Shown piece after piece: positions 45,284-57,404 of a stretch of DNA of 64,000 bases. Both the position numbers and the translations under genes were made by a program. Origin of the DNA: Oikopleura dioica (lineage: Eukaryota > Chordata > Appendicularia > Copelata > Oikopleuridae); contig OU015569.1 in NCBI GenBank assembly GCA_907165135.1, positions 3,472,001 through 3,536,000 on the forward strand. Reading direction: 5' to 3'. The notes beneath the pieces were generated by a model that worked only from the letters and a program-made list of their open reading frames with translations, ran no database searches and was not told the origin of the DNA. Each line of letters opens with the position of its first letter. Position 1 is the stretch's first letter.

Positions 45284-48200
45284 GCTTCACTTCTCTGGTC
45301 TCGCCATTTAGTCTTTCACTCCCCCCACGCTCTTCCTTCAGATCCAGCTTGAGGAGAGTGCGAATCTGCGCGCCGCGTCCGTCCCACTTCCGATTGTGCT
45401 TGGGCTATCTGCCGCTGAAATTTGTGTAACAAAGTGCTCTCGCTGATAATATTTCCTTGTTTATAGCCCGCGCGTGAGTAGCCGACCACTTGCCGGGAAA
45501 TGATATTGCTCGCTGTATTCATATTCAAGCAATTACAAGTTTAAGCCTCAATCAATCAAGCATTAATGAGTCATTAAAATAGATATTGTTAATTCAGGTG
45601 AACATTTCCGAACTGTTCCTGACCGCAAAAAGGAGCTAGAAAAATGGGGTTCTCAGGTGTATTCTCTGCTTCTGAGTAATCCCGGACTGGGTGGATTTTA
45701 TGATTTTACTAATAGCAAACACTTGAGGTCATGGCGCTCCAGTGGAGCGTTGCACTGACTACACAAATCGAAAAAGAAAGGAAATTCTGCGTGGAGGACG
45801 AGGGACGTAAATTTCTATCGCTCGTCCGCGCTTCTAAAGCCTTCTCACTTCTAAAACAAACGGGCGAGTTTATTAACCACGACAAAATATAACGCCCCTT
45901 TGTTTTGATCTCCGGCGCGTACACAGCGATTCGGAGTGGGAAATCTAAATCCTAAGCGACATCAATTACAAAATTCAAATTCATGAGTCCAATTAGCTAT
46001 TGTCTGCCACAAAGAAATTTAGAAAGAATGGATTCTAGTGTGCGAATCAGAGAAAGCGCATCATTTAAATCTTTGAGCGTTTGATGCACAATCAACGGTG
46101 ACTGTATTAGCAAACTTTTGAATTGAGCACCAAAATATTCAGAAAATTTAAAAACGAAATGATAGAAATAAAACTTCGCCCTTTGAATGAAGAGGTTACA
46201 CTTCCGGCTTCAAAAACGGGCTATTAACTTACCTAGCGAGACTTGGGAACGGGTCGAACTGAGTCTTCTCGGTCTCTTCTATCAGATCTCTCAAAGTTCA
46301 AGTTTCTTGGCGAAATCAAATTTCGCAGATTGACAATCAGATTTATTTTTCGCGAAAAAATGCGCTGGTGGAGTCGGAGTGGCGCGCGTAACTGCGCCGA
46401 GGGCAGCCGCAGCGGGTGACTCAGGCTTCACAGGGCCTAGTCATGCTCAATATTCTCTCTATCAATACTCAGCTCAGCACCGCCACGATTCAATTCTTCC
46501 CAGCAAATAATTATCACCCGTTTTTTCACGTATTTAGCTAGAATCGTCGTCGGCGAAATTACTTTAGAAGTTAAAGTTATTTGAAATTAAAGCTAGCAAA
46601 ACTCGTAAAGTTTAATGCGCGATGAATAACACAATAGCCGCTTGATTATCTTTGTTTTGAAGTACTGTATTTTTTCAGTTATCCTATAAGCAACACTACG
46701 ACCGTGAAAATCTATCGAAGTGGCTTTTCTTGATCAGAACTATGGACAATCAAAAATCGTGGAGTAGAGGAAATTAAGAAGAGGAAATTTTCAGACGTCA
46801 ATTATGAATGAAAATTTCTCGCATGTCTCGAAATTAAAGTGAACGTATATTTTCTCAGAATTCTTCGAGTAAACAGTTAGACGAGTGAGCTTTGAGGAGG
46901 ATGACTGAGTACGGTACAGTAGAGAAGAATGCCCACCCTCGGGTGAGATCAAGGAAGAGTAAATTTGCAAAAATGGGTAAGGATGTAAAAAGGGAAGTTA
47001 AACGGGCTAGCAAAAGTACCTTGCGAATTCAAGCCGGAGATCTCGGATCCTTAGAAATCAAGCGCACTTAGAATCCAATGATCACACAATATCAAATACA
47101 ACCAGAGCAAAAACTTTGATCAATTTGTCGATAAAACGGCCAAAAGGCAAATCTTCAGCCCTAGTTATACTAAAAATCAAATCTTTCATTCAATGTCTTG
47201 AATGATGCTTTGGTATCGAGTTGTTATTGCTTATTTAAAGAGCGAGGTTGAGGTTTTCGTTACAGTAATCTTTTTCGGGATTATTGAGCGGGTTTTGATT
47301 TTTAATCGAGATCGGAGCCCACAAGAGTGGTAAAAATAAGTGTTTTCATAGAAATGAAAAACGGGAGGAAGAGCGCTGATAATAGTAAATCAAATGTGAT
47401 AAAGGCAGGTATAGTAAACAGACGATAATGCAGGGATTCGTATCCTGATCCAAGATTCATTGATTTTCCGGGGATTTTACAAAGCGGGTTTTTCTGAAAG
47501 AAGATGATCGAATTCGCTCGTGCAGCAAAGGATGGAAGACAGTCGGGCCCAACAGCGCACGCGGCGCTAAAATAAAATTAAAAAAAGGTCTAACCGTTCA
47601 AGCTTACACTAGTCGAGAGCGGCTTTCCACATGAACTGCATCGAGCATTTTGAGAGGAAGGTTGAGGTTTTAAATGGTTATTCAGATCGTGGCATTTGCT
47701 CTCGCCAAGCTTAGTGATCAAAGTCGGGTCAGGCGCATAATTATTATAACGAGTGTTTTTCTGCAAACTTCTCGGCTGACTAAATGCTCAGCTACTGGAT
47801 TTGGAAGAAGAAAGATGCCATACCTTTGTGGCTTCTTTTCTAAACTTGTTTTTGCAATTCGAAGGCCACGATCAAGACTCCGAGCCTCGGCCGCCTGATT
47901 CGTGGCGAAAACGAATTTAGTCGCCCCTACGGCAGATGACAATTCTTCTTCGGGGGAGCACCACCACTCAACGTACCATGTGCTCGCTTGGACGGAACGG
48001 GGCTTCGGGCGAAGAGGCGATTGATGAGCTTTTTTGTTGAAGAATTTGTGAGTGAAGTGTGGCGTTAACTCAACGACTAGAGAAGATCTGGGCTCGCGCG
48101 TTATCAGCCAACTTGGCCGGCGGAAGATGATTTTCAGCTCCGAAATATGTCTTGGAACGAGAATGTTATCATTCTGTCGATTATTTTGACTTACTTTTCT

Positions 48201-48495
48201 TTTTGAAAGTACCCTTTAGCAGTGCAAATAATTTCATCGTTGCTGCTTGAGTCCATTAACGAATTAACTTTGTCATCTGAATTCAACAATGCTTCATTAT
48301 TAAACGCTTTTTAGAAAAAGTAAATCATTTATTTAGAAAAATAAGGCACTAGCTTGATTCAATATTTTTTGAATAAATGTCGCAGGAGATAATTGCATAT
48401 TTTGATTTGATTATTTTAACTGCTATTTATTTTGAAGAAAAATCGAGAGAAAGCTGGAATGAATTATATTTGACAGTTTTTCATGCTGTTTAATT
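45284..48495. other. 3.2 kb region without recognisable genes, upstream of DDR
   Basis: No conserved exon, RNA gene or mobile element was recognised on either strand. It presumably includes the DDR promoter and the 3' end of the FMN reductase gene. Regulatory role is inference. Confidence 0.4.
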
Positions 48496-49173
48496 TCAGT
48501 TGAAGGGAACTTGGGAGGTTTCTTTCTTGGCGAGTACGGCGGTAGAGAAGAACTCGAGCTCGTCCATCAGTTTTTTGATATTCTTCTCTATCGACTCTTT
48601 GCGCTCTCCAACGCAGTTTCCTTGCTCGTCCATTTGGATCTGAACGTTTGGAAGCGTGACGGTAGAAGGAAGAACAGCAAGTCCGATCATTCCCAAAGTC
48701 TGTCGGAGCGTTTGCTGCGCGATCATGCCGCCGAAATTGCCCATCGAGTAAGAAATGACCGAGGCACAACGCCATCGCCAAGTATTGTACGGGAAATGAT
48801 CCACAAAGTTAAGCAGCGCTGGGGAAACGCTAATCCATTTAAATCAGATCTCGTTTGAAGGAAATGTCTTACTTGAAGTTGTACTCGGCGGTGACGAAGA
48901 TGAACGCGTCTTGACTGCTGAGCTCTTGCTGAAGCTGCTTCAGGATTGCTGGTGGTTCTTGATTCGGCGGGTAGAAATGAAGAGGCTTTTCGAGAAGAGG
49001 AAGTTGACTTTCAGCAGGGTCGAAAATCTTTTAAACAAATTACAACTAATATGACAGTGATTTTGTACCTTTGGAGTGTGTCCTCTATCTTTGAGAGCTT
49101 TAGCTACGTGCTCGCCGACTCGACAGCTCATACGTCCTGGTCTGACTGAGCCTAGAATAATTCCGACTTTCAT
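48496..49173 (-). CDS. NADPH-dependent FMN reductase-like flavoprotein
   Basis: A flavodoxin-fold oxidoreductase of the NADPH:FMN reductase/azoreductase family, which uses NAD(P)H and FMN to reduce quinones, azo compounds or iron. It starts MKVGIILGSVRPGR, a phosphate-binding loop typical of the family. Next come helix EHVAKALKDRGH, then DPAESQLPLLEKP, FIFVTAEYNF (the FMN-site E-YN motif), YSMGNFGGMIAQQTL and a charged C-terminal helix ending at 48496. Introns are short. The start is 38 bp from the TATDN1 stop, so the two are probably co-transcribed. Confidence 0.82.
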
Positions 49174-49210
49174 TCTAAACAAAAAGATTTTCAATGCTGT
49201 CGTCGGGGGA

Positions 49211-50550
49211 TCACTCTAAGTCCAGCTTAAAAAGTCGCAGTGAGTTTGCCCATGCCGCATCAGCCACTTCATTCGGCTCTACTTCTTTTAGCGCAGCGAT
49301 AATTTCGACGATCTGTACGATGTGGCACGGCTCCGAGCGTCCTTTCACGGTATGTCCGTCTGCCCATTTCTTCGGTGCATTCTTGGTCGGGAAAGTCGTC
49401 TTGATCAGGTTGTGACCAGCGTGGGATGCTTTGACTTCGCACCAAGGGCAGTCGGTTTCTATCATCAAACGCTCGAGCGGAATGTTTTTCACTACTTTCA
49501 AGTTTTCTTGCGTTTTGAGGCTACAGCCGTTGATTCCAATGTAGAACTAAACAATTTACTGAAAGATCTAACTAAACACTAAGTTTACCTTCGTTTCATT
49601 TAGAATTCTGTCTCTCTCAGCTTCAGTTCCGTCGAATGAATGCACAACTCCTCCTGCTTCAATTTTGTCTTTGTTTCGTAAAACGATTTCAAGGAAATCC
49701 GAGAGGTGCGATAGAAAATCCGTTCAAAAGGAGATTTACTAGGGCGGACAATATTCTAGGCCTGAGCGAGAAATTGGAAGAGATCAAATCAAATATTTGA
49801 ATTTCAAATATTTTCGTCGCGCTATCATTCAGAAATCGTCATTTTATTTAATTTTCATCATGATAAAAATAAAAATTCATTAAAATTCTTCTTCTCTGCG
49901 CCTTGTTTCGAAAAAGTAAAAGAAATTCATATTATGAAATTTGTATAGGATTTCTGGATATTATATCACACGGACCTTCACATGCTGCCCTCATATGGAG
50001 GAAGAGAGGCTTTCCGCTATCCTTTGAGAGGCTGATCTAGAATATTCGACTGAAATTGAAGCTCGTAAAAGCCATGGAAGATTCCGGAATCGAGTATTCC
50101 TGTTTCCTGAGCTGCCTTTCAAAATATTTCTTTTGCGTTTCTTTCTCGCAAAACTGAAGTCTATCGTAATCAAGGCCACACTCGCCAATCGCCTTTACTC
50201 GTTCATTCTTTGCTAGATCGGCAAGCATGTTAAAGTAGATCTCTGGGTAGCCAGACATTTCGATTTCGTTGCAGCGGGTTGGATGGACCCCTACCGTTGA
50301 AAATCCGCCAGGTAGTTTTTCAGCTATTTTAAGGGCGTCTTCCGAGTCGTGGTAAGTTCCACCTGTGACCAAATAACCTGAAAACTACGCTTATCCACAA
50401 TGAGTTTGCGATGTGTCTACCAGAAACGCCAACGTCAGTAGCCCGCTTTATAATACGATCGAAATCATCCTCGTGCTTTCTATTTCCTCGGTATATCCCA
50501 GTAAACACGGGATCCGTTAAATTCGCGCCGATGTCAAAGTATTTCGGCAT
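49211..50550 (-). CDS. TATDN1: TatD-family deoxyribonuclease TATDN1
   Basis: A metal-dependent TIM-barrel nuclease. It begins [16 protein letters not shown] and continues [66 protein letters not shown] and [13 protein letters not shown], ending at 49211. Metal ligands are visible: E in GECGLD, H in FLHMR, H in VVHSFDG and D in ETDCPW. The usual N-terminal H-x-H pair is D-I-G-A-N here, as in TATDN1-type proteins. Exons were joined through short introns; one junction, before the FLHMR exon, may be GA-AG. First gene of an apparent two-gene operon with the FMN reductase. Confidence 0.9.
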
Positions 50551-51481
50551 TTTACAAAGTCTGAGCGGTCGGACAATGATTACAACCGATAAACGCGCAC
50601 TCTAAATTAAATCTTGTCAACGAGCTGTTCTATTTAGGATATTCGTAATCTTGAAAACCGCGCGGTCAATCCGAAACACCCCGAGGCAAATCTGCGGTAG
50701 TGTACGATTCATGCGGTTCGGCGCCCATTTTTACGAAATAATTATTTCCTTTCTTTTTCACTCGGCCCGTGCTTTTCGGCCTTTTGCACTTGTAAATAGG
50801 GCAACTATGGATTACTAAAGAGTCGCTTGTATTGTTTATTAATTCCCAAATCGGTGGAACGTGCGATTTTACGCCAATAAAGTCGAGAACGACTCTTGAA
50901 TAAAATTGTTTATCTCAAAATACGCTGCTTGCGGACCCCCGGGCTCAACGGAGACATGAAGTTTCCATAAGAGAAGCTGCTTTTTTGATGACTATACGAA
51001 GAAAATGGGCACGGCAAATCAATTGATGGTAAGTTTTATCAACTCTTCTTTTTAAAAGCACTTTGTATAATGGATACTAATCGCGTGCGCATGAGTGTAC
51101 CCATTCCCTAAGTAATTATCGTCTCAGACAGACTTAAGCGTGTATCTGACGACGGGAACTAAACTGATTTTTACAAAAAAGGGCTCTCTATTGTGTAAAA
51201 CGGAAAGTATATAAACGGGCATAGTTAGAGTTGTGTGCCGAAAGAGCAAGAAAGAAAAAAAAAACGCTCGGCGTGTAGTGTGCTCCAGAGGGGTCATTAA
51301 ACACAAGCCAAAGAGCATTTACCAGGTCTTTTCAATAGTTTTTACGTAGCCCGTGACGACCCCAACAGAATTACATTGAAAAAGAGACAAAATCGGAGTG
51401 AGAGAAACAACAATTGAAAATGAATATAATCCAACGATAAATAAGCTTCTTTTTTTTTATTCGAATGCGAATACAGCCACA
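50551..51481. other. Spacer between TATDN1 and the DYRK gene
   Basis: No conserved exon is seen in this divergent spacer. A possible first exon at 51482-51571 (MAKLQSEATKAVASC, canonical GTGAGT donor) lies at its right end and could belong to the DYRK transcript. Confidence 0.4.
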
Positions 51482-51906
51482 TGGCGAAGCTACAGAGTGA
51501 AGCTACTAAAGCGGTGGCTAGCTGTGCTGGCAGTGGATGGAGAAATCCTAATTTTGGAATTCTTACACTCCTTGGTGAGTAGCATCAATCGCCCCGCTAC
51601 GTTTGACTAAGCATTGTTACGAGGCAGCTTAAATAAATTCAACGAAATTAAATATACTCGTTTGTGCACGCGTATTTATTTTTTACCACTATTGATATTT
51701 GAAATATTTCCGACTCTTTTAATATTTGAATCGTTTTCTGAGCGCAAAAATTTGCGAACTTTTAGGTTTGATGAAAAGAGACCTGGTATTTACTTTTTAT
51801 AGGAGTTGTTGCTGCTCCTCAAATTGTTTTTTTTTACAAGCACTAATTATTATTGCTAGTGTTGCTGATAGCTGTCGCGCAGGCCAGTAATGGCGGCCGT
51901 TTGAAG

Positions 51907-54092
51907 ATGAAGAACCGATTTTTTGTTCTCGTCGGCGCTAGTCTACTTTCTGTCTATTCTATTTATGCCTTCAATCATCAAAAATCACTGCCATCATGTG
52001 TTCAAACTCAAGGAACGGCTCAAAAAATTAATTCCGCTGTCTAAGTTTTTTTTGGAAAGTGTTTTCAAGCCAGATGAAGGAAGTCTATCTCCCCAGGATG
52101 AAAAAATGATCCATCTCCTTCGAATGGTGGATACGTTGGGGCTGGATGAAGTGAAAAAACTAGCCGAAGACTACCTCCATCCGTCGAACTCGAGCGGCAA
52201 TGCGCAGAAAACCAAAAGTGAGAAATTCTCACTGTTGCAGCTGCATCGTTTCGACCCCTTTGTATTCGCAAGGGATCATAAAGCGGACTGTCAACGACGG
52301 CTACAACTATCTGAGCTTACGTCCGAAGACAAGGCCCAAGCCGGATTGACACCGGAACAAGCTATCGAAAGATATAAAGGTTTTCTTCGCATGCTCCCGC
52401 ACATATCGTTACTGACTATTAACCTTTCTATCAAAGCATTCACTAATCAAGTTTTGATGATTACCGGAAACGAGTGCGCACAGCGCGCATTCTGGCATTT
52501 GCGGCGATAATTTTTACACCTTGATAGTCGATCAGAAAGCTGTTAATATTTTGCAATTTAAAAGTTGCCCACTTTAGTACAATAACAATTGTTGGCTCCT
52601 ATTGTTTTTACGTGAGAAGAAAATGATAAAACTCTAGCGAGTTTGGATGGTATTAAATTTTATTGAGTTGGGCACGGTCAGCTCCGGTCAATTTGTCGAT
52701 CATAATTGATAGTTCTGTCAGATGGACTAATTGTTTGTTTCAGGAAAATTGCCAACGTGGGAAATCAAAGAAATTTCATCAAAGAAGTTTCCGAGGATAT
52801 TCTTCGCCGGCGAAGGAGCGAACAAAACACATATGCTGCCAATGAATTTAACGAATAATTTTGGATTCGATGAGCCTAGCGAGACGGAAAATAAAGGGAA
52901 ATACCGGTGGAAAATCGGCGACCATTTGGCCTACCGCTACGAGCTCTTGAAGTATCTGGGCGGGGGTACATATGGAGAAGTGCTCAAGGCTAGAGATCAC
53001 ATGCTAGAAAAGGATGTGGCCATTAAGGTTCTCAACAATTACACGTCAATGTAAGCTTATAAATCTTGAAAAACGAGTAAACCCAACTTTAGAGCGAAAC
53101 ACACGATGGTAGAATATAATATTATAAGCAAAATAAACAAAGCATTCCCGCATTCACCATTCTTCATTGTAAATATCGACAACTTCAAATTTCGCAATCA
53201 TTTCTGTATGGTATTCGAGCTACTTGGGTATGGAATAATAAAATTTGCTGTATGTTATTAACGATTTTCAGAAAAACTGCCTACGATGTCTATGAGACAG
53301 AAGCATTTAGAAAAAATACTGAGCTTTTCAAGTCGTATGTTTCGGACTTGCTCAAAGGATTGGTGCTTATTCATTCCCTGGATATTCTTCACAACGACCT
53401 TAAACCTGTAAGTTTCTTTAATTGAAGATCATCTTACTATTTCTAGGATAATTTACTTTCTCCGCTCGAGCGTATTGATAACGAGCCCCGGATAAGAATA
53501 ATGGACTTCGGGCTAAGCTGCGTGCTTGGCTCTAGTAAGGACAGATGTCCTTCTTACTACGTCCAGACTCGCTATTACCGTTCTCCAGGTAAGATTAATC
53601 GAATGATTTTTTCACAAAAAAAAAATTAAGAAGTCATGCTGGCGATGAATTACACCACTCAATCAGACATGTGGTCGATGGGAGTGATCATCGGGGAGAT
53701 GTTTCGCGGCTCAGAATTCATTTTCGGAGAGACTGAGCCAGATCAGATGGCATCGATAATGGAGAACATTGGACTCCCTCCTGTACCATTCATCGAGAAA
53801 GGAGTTCGAAAAAGGATTTATTACGGTTAGGATGAAAATCATCAGTTTATGTTGAAATCTGCTTTTAGAGGGGGTTCATTACAAAACTGAAAAGGGTTTC
53901 CAGCGTCGCCCTTATCGTAAGTCGATTCCGAAAACTCTGGGCCTTATTTCGCCGGATGACGATTTGTTTCACGATTTCCTGCGTCGTCTGCTTCAATGGG
54001 AGCCAGACAAAAGAATGACTGCCGCGGAAGCACTTAACCACCCCTGGTTAACAGGAATCGACGAAGACATGAGGCGAATTCCAGCTCTGTAA
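51907..54092 (+). CDS. Class-II DYRK protein kinase (DYRK2/4-like)
   Basis: A dual-specificity tyrosine-regulated kinase. The upstream part carries the DYRK-homology box (LTPEQAIERYKG) joined to KLPTWEIKEI. The kinase has: glycine loop LGGGTYGEV, VAIK lysine, hinge MVFELLG, catalytic loop HNDLKPDNLL (usually HCDLKPENIL), DFG in MDFGLSC and activation loop SYYVQTRYYRSPEV. The family YxY is SxY here: the first Tyr is replaced and the second kept. MWSMGVIIGEM and a C-terminal NHPWL follow. The start is uncertain. An ATG at 51907 gives a hydrophobic N-terminus (FFVLVGASLLSVYSIYAF), joined through a 31 bp GT-AG intron to PDEGSLSPQDEK. An upstream exon near 51482 is an alternative. Confidence 0.82.
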
Positions 54093-54192
54093 CTACTTTT
54101 TATATAACGCTCATAGGTTCCCAATAAAGTTCATTCAATAATGTTCAAGGAGGAGTTTTGTAAGAGTTTATTCGGCTCTTTGGATTTTATTT

Positions 54193-55021
54193 TTAAATGC
54201 GCTTGCAGAGGACTGCGTTGAGAAAACCTGAGGAGGAGGCGGCGCTCTGATCGCAGAAAGAACTAGCAAATAAATAATCGTTGAATGATCGTCTTAGGAA
54301 CCTTGGAAGGATTCCGCGTTTCTCAGTTCCAGCTCTGTGTCTTCTCATGAGCTCGTGACCTCTTCCGAATACATGCCCCGTCCAGGTCAGCGGATTAAGT
54401 TGACCCAGCGAGTCCAGGAGTTCCTTTCCCTCGTTTTTGATTAGTAAAAAAGAGAACTATCACTGAGATTCAATTAAGCATTTTCAAAAACTTGACTGGG
54501 TTTTCTCTCCATACGAATGAGCGAAAATAAACAACAAAGACAGTTTCATGATTTAAAATCTTGTCTCTTTAAGATTATGATAATCCTTTTACTCGACTTC
54601 ACTAGTGATGAGTTTTAAATAGAGGACTCGCCTTAATAATGGATCGCCCAATTGATTCAGAAGACCATTTTGGGTCTCGAAACAATGAGCAGGAAATCCT
54701 AAATGATTATATTGGGAATCGAAGAAGAGAAAATATATCTTTCAGACCGCGACTTCAATAAGAAATAATGTCTAAATTGACAACTGGGTTGAATAAGAGG
54801 AAAATTTATTTAACAGATTCGCGCGAAAATAAATCCAGTTTAACTTTATGCGAATAGTTTCCTTTAACAAATTCACTTATCGAAATTTCTTCTGGAATAT
54901 CATATCCTTTTCGTTTTTCTTTAATGCTTTCTAGCGAGCTTTCAGGATCATTTCGGGTGAGTGTTCGCATAAGACCCATTTTTCGTTGCTCTCGTTCGTT
55001 TTCCACTTCGAAATTCACCAT
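54193..55021 (-). CDS. Unassigned protein, third gene after MZT2
   Basis: An ATG at 55021 opens MVNFEVENEREQRKMG and a charged stretch to ISEFVKG, where the frame meets a GAAAC junction. A good terminal exon lies at about 54193-54436 (KELLDSLGQLNPLTW, then GRGHELMRRH, ending LNAVLCKRI). Its stop is followed by AAATAAAATC. The join between them is inferred; they could be separate genes. A plus-strand 38-codon ORF at about 54639 lies in the presumed intron. No family recognised. Confidence 0.35.
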
Positions 55022-55062
55022 GAATGCAACTTTAGATGGCTTTAAAGGTACGTTAATTAATA

Positions 55063-55254
55063 TTACTTCAAGGAGTGCTTCAAAGCCGTTCCTAATGCAT
55101 GGCCGCCAGTAAGTCCAAGGGCACCGCATTTTAAAAAGAAATGCTTATTATCAGAAGTCGGTCGCATCGTCCGATAAAACGAGCTCACTATTGGCATCTT
55201 ACGAAGTATCTCCGCGATTCGAAGAAGCATGCCGACGATTTCTAAATCTAACAT
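55063..55254 (-). CDS. Small unassigned ORF between MZT2 and the next gene
   Basis: A 63-residue frame from MLDLEIVGMLLRIAEI to LGTALKHSLK, with a hydrophobic glycine-rich segment (CGALGLTGGHALGTAL). It starts 60 bp after the MZT2 stop and ends 42 bp before the next ATG, consistent with an operon. Unknown function; a small mitochondrial or membrane protein is possible. Confidence 0.4.
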   Translation of the reverse strand: MLDLEIVGMLLRIAEILRKMPIVSSFYRTMRPTSDNKHFFLKCGALGLTGGHALGTALKHSLK

Positions 55255-55313
55255 AGTTTTAGTATCTTAGAAATGGTAGTTATCGATTATCGTACAGTGG
55301 ACTATTGCAGTGA

Positions 55314-55628
55314 TCATTTCGAGCTGACCCTTTTTTGAGGATTGCCTGGTGCCTCGCGACTTTGAGTACGTTTCTTCGTTCCCACCCGTTCCATTTGTGC
55401 TAGTTGTATTTTAGCTTGATTTGAAGGAACTCCGTAAGGGGATTTTTCCGTAGTTTCTTGGAGACACTTCACGATCGCTTCCGGGTGCACATCCGCTTTG
55501 AGCAGCTCCACGATGCAGCGGAATAGCGTGGGATCAACGTCAACCCCTGCGTAATGGGAAAGCTCGTAGAGCTTGAAAGTTTCTTCGTCGTAGTCTTTTA
55601 GGCAGCGAGGGATATCGCGAGAGCTCAT
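55314..55628 (-). CDS. MZT2: Mitotic-spindle organizing protein 2 (MOZART2)
   Basis: A small helical subunit associated with gamma-tubulin complexes at microtubule-organising centres. The conserved core reads ETFKLYELSHYAGVDVDP then TLFRCIVELLK, DVHPEAIVKCL, closely following the remembered MZT2 pattern (ELYELAQAAG, IDPDVFKILVDLLK). The C-terminus is basic and low-complexity. 104 residues, single exon, start at 55628. It heads a tight minus-strand cluster with two small unassigned genes. Confidence 0.85.
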   Translation of the reverse strand: MSSRDIPRCLKDYDEETFKLYELSHYAGVDVDPTLFRCIVELLKADVHPEAIVKCLQETTEKSPYGVPSNQAKIQLAQMERVGTKKRTQSREAPGNPQKRVSSK

Positions 55629-56391
55629 TCTTCAACAACAATGATCACTTTTTGGCCTTACGACGCGATGCCAACTTGAAAGATGTCCTGCCTTGCAAGC
55701 CTGCGAGTTTTTGCAAAATCAAGAGTCAAGGGTTTTTGAATCATTCGTGATGTCTATTTTTTCATTGGTATTAATTCAAGTATTTTGTTGCACAGAAAAC
55801 CGAAAAAAGTAATAAGGATAAGCTGAACTTTGAAATAACGAAGCCTTAAATATGCATGTAATGTCTCTTATTTGAATGAACTGTGAGTGTTATTTATTCT
55901 AGTGTACTGTATCGTACTGTCGCAAGACCATACTGCACGAAGGATGACAGTATAGAGATGCAAAATAGAGAGATTTGTACTGCACGCGAGTCGCTAAAAT
56001 TTGAATGAGTTTTTTTTTTGTCCTATCGGCGCGACTGAAACAGTAGCTACGGCTTAAACGGTTACATTTTTGCTAAAACCTTGGGAGCCAGGATTAGCCG
56101 TTGTTTTCGTACATTTGAAAAATCGGTGGCGTAGAAAAAGTAAAATTTAAATAATTAATTAAAACTGTTCAAGTGATGTAAAAAGGCAGCACCCCATCGG
56201 CAGGATCAGGAACGCACCTAGGGCGTAAATGATCACGAGGAGCCTGAGGGGGGCAGTATTTCCAGACAAAAATAGTAATAATAAAGGTGCGTTTTGGGGC
56301 TTGTCATTGTTTTATGTTGATGATTTTCGAATGTTCACATGTAGATTCACAGGTTGTAAGTGTGTGAAAGAAGTGAGAAGGGAAAGTGTAC
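55629..56391. other. Spacer between ADF/cofilin and MZT2
   Basis: No coding exon or RNA gene was recognised; poly-A and poly-T runs are present. It contains the cofilin 3' end and the MZT2 5' region. Confidence 0.45.
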
Positions 56392-57034
56392 TCAGGCTTT
56401 GATTCCCTCGAATTCGATGATTCCGGAACCGGAGGTTCTGATGTCGGGGAGAGAGGCAAGATCGCCGATGCGATCCGAGGCTTCGAGCTCGTCTCGTCCG
56501 GTTAATTGCCATTCGACCTTGAAAATTTGTTTGGGAGAGGACTAACTAAGAATCTAACCTGGACGCCGTCGAATTTCTTTTTTAAAGCATCCTTTGAGGA
56601 GGCGGAAACCATCTTCTGTTTGATAGAGGCAGTGGAAGGAGCCCAAACGATGAAAGTGAGTTTTGTTCGTGTTCCTGCAGGAAGACCAGATCCCATGTCA
56701 ATCTTCATCTCAACGTCGTAAATTCTAAAAAAAAATAAGAAATTAAGAAAAAGCTCGAGCGTACCCGTATCGGCACTCGTTGTCTGGGAGATTGGAGGTC
56801 CAGTTCTTCCAGGCACTGTCTGATCCAGCGGCGATGATAGAGTCCTCGCTTTTCCAGGGTTGTCATTTTGCTTGCATTTAATTTTATTGATTGTTTATGT
56901 TAAAACCCGTGCCAGACGATGATTTCTTTCATGTTGTCGGAAAGCTTGAAGTTGCAGGCCTTGATCTTCTTCGACTTGAGCGCTTCCCACTGCTTGATGC
57001 AGGCATCGTTGACTTTCACTCCGGACATAGCCAT
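56392..57034 (-). CDS. ADF/cofilin, actin-depolymerising factor
   Basis: A single-domain actin-binding protein that severs and depolymerises filaments. It starts MAMSGVKVNDACIKQWEALK, with the regulatory N-terminal Ser after Met-Ala-Met. Later segments are FKLSDNMKEIIV, NLPDNECRY, KLTFIVWAPSTASIKQKMV (the actin-binding long helix region) and SASSKDALKKKFDGVQ, ending IIEFEGIKA at 56392. Short introns interrupt it. The length (about 140 residues) fits the family. It lies between the hnRNP and MZT2 genes on the same strand. Confidence 0.9.
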
Positions 57035-57404
57035 CTTTACAAAGGTTTAATACGCTCTGTCTGAAATAATGAAAATCAATCTTTGTTGGATCAAAACATA
57101 CGATTCAGGAGAGTTTGCAATAGAAGGTTATATAAATTTAGGCAATATGGGTCAGTTAAAAAGAGATTAATGAAGTTGGTGAATGTCTGGGACAAGGAGA
57201 AAAAACGTGGCAGGTGAAGTGAAATGGGGAGGATGGGTTCTAGGAATATCGTTTTGTTGGTGGTTTTGGAAAGTGGGGAACAGAGGTGAAGATATATGTT
57301 TCTAGAGAAAAAAGGAGGAAGAGATCGTTTTCTTGAGGAGGCTTTAAGTCATTAATTGATAAGAGAGATGATTATATTGGACTACGATTGGGAGTATGAT
57401 CAAT
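57035..57404. other. Spacer upstream of cofilin
   Basis: No exon is seen; probably the cofilin 5' region. The ATG is preceded by TTTGTAAAG. Confidence 0.4.

Noticed and set aside
47674-47942. Frames on both strands in the DDR upstream region
   Set aside because: Short, mutually antisense, with no motif or splice context.
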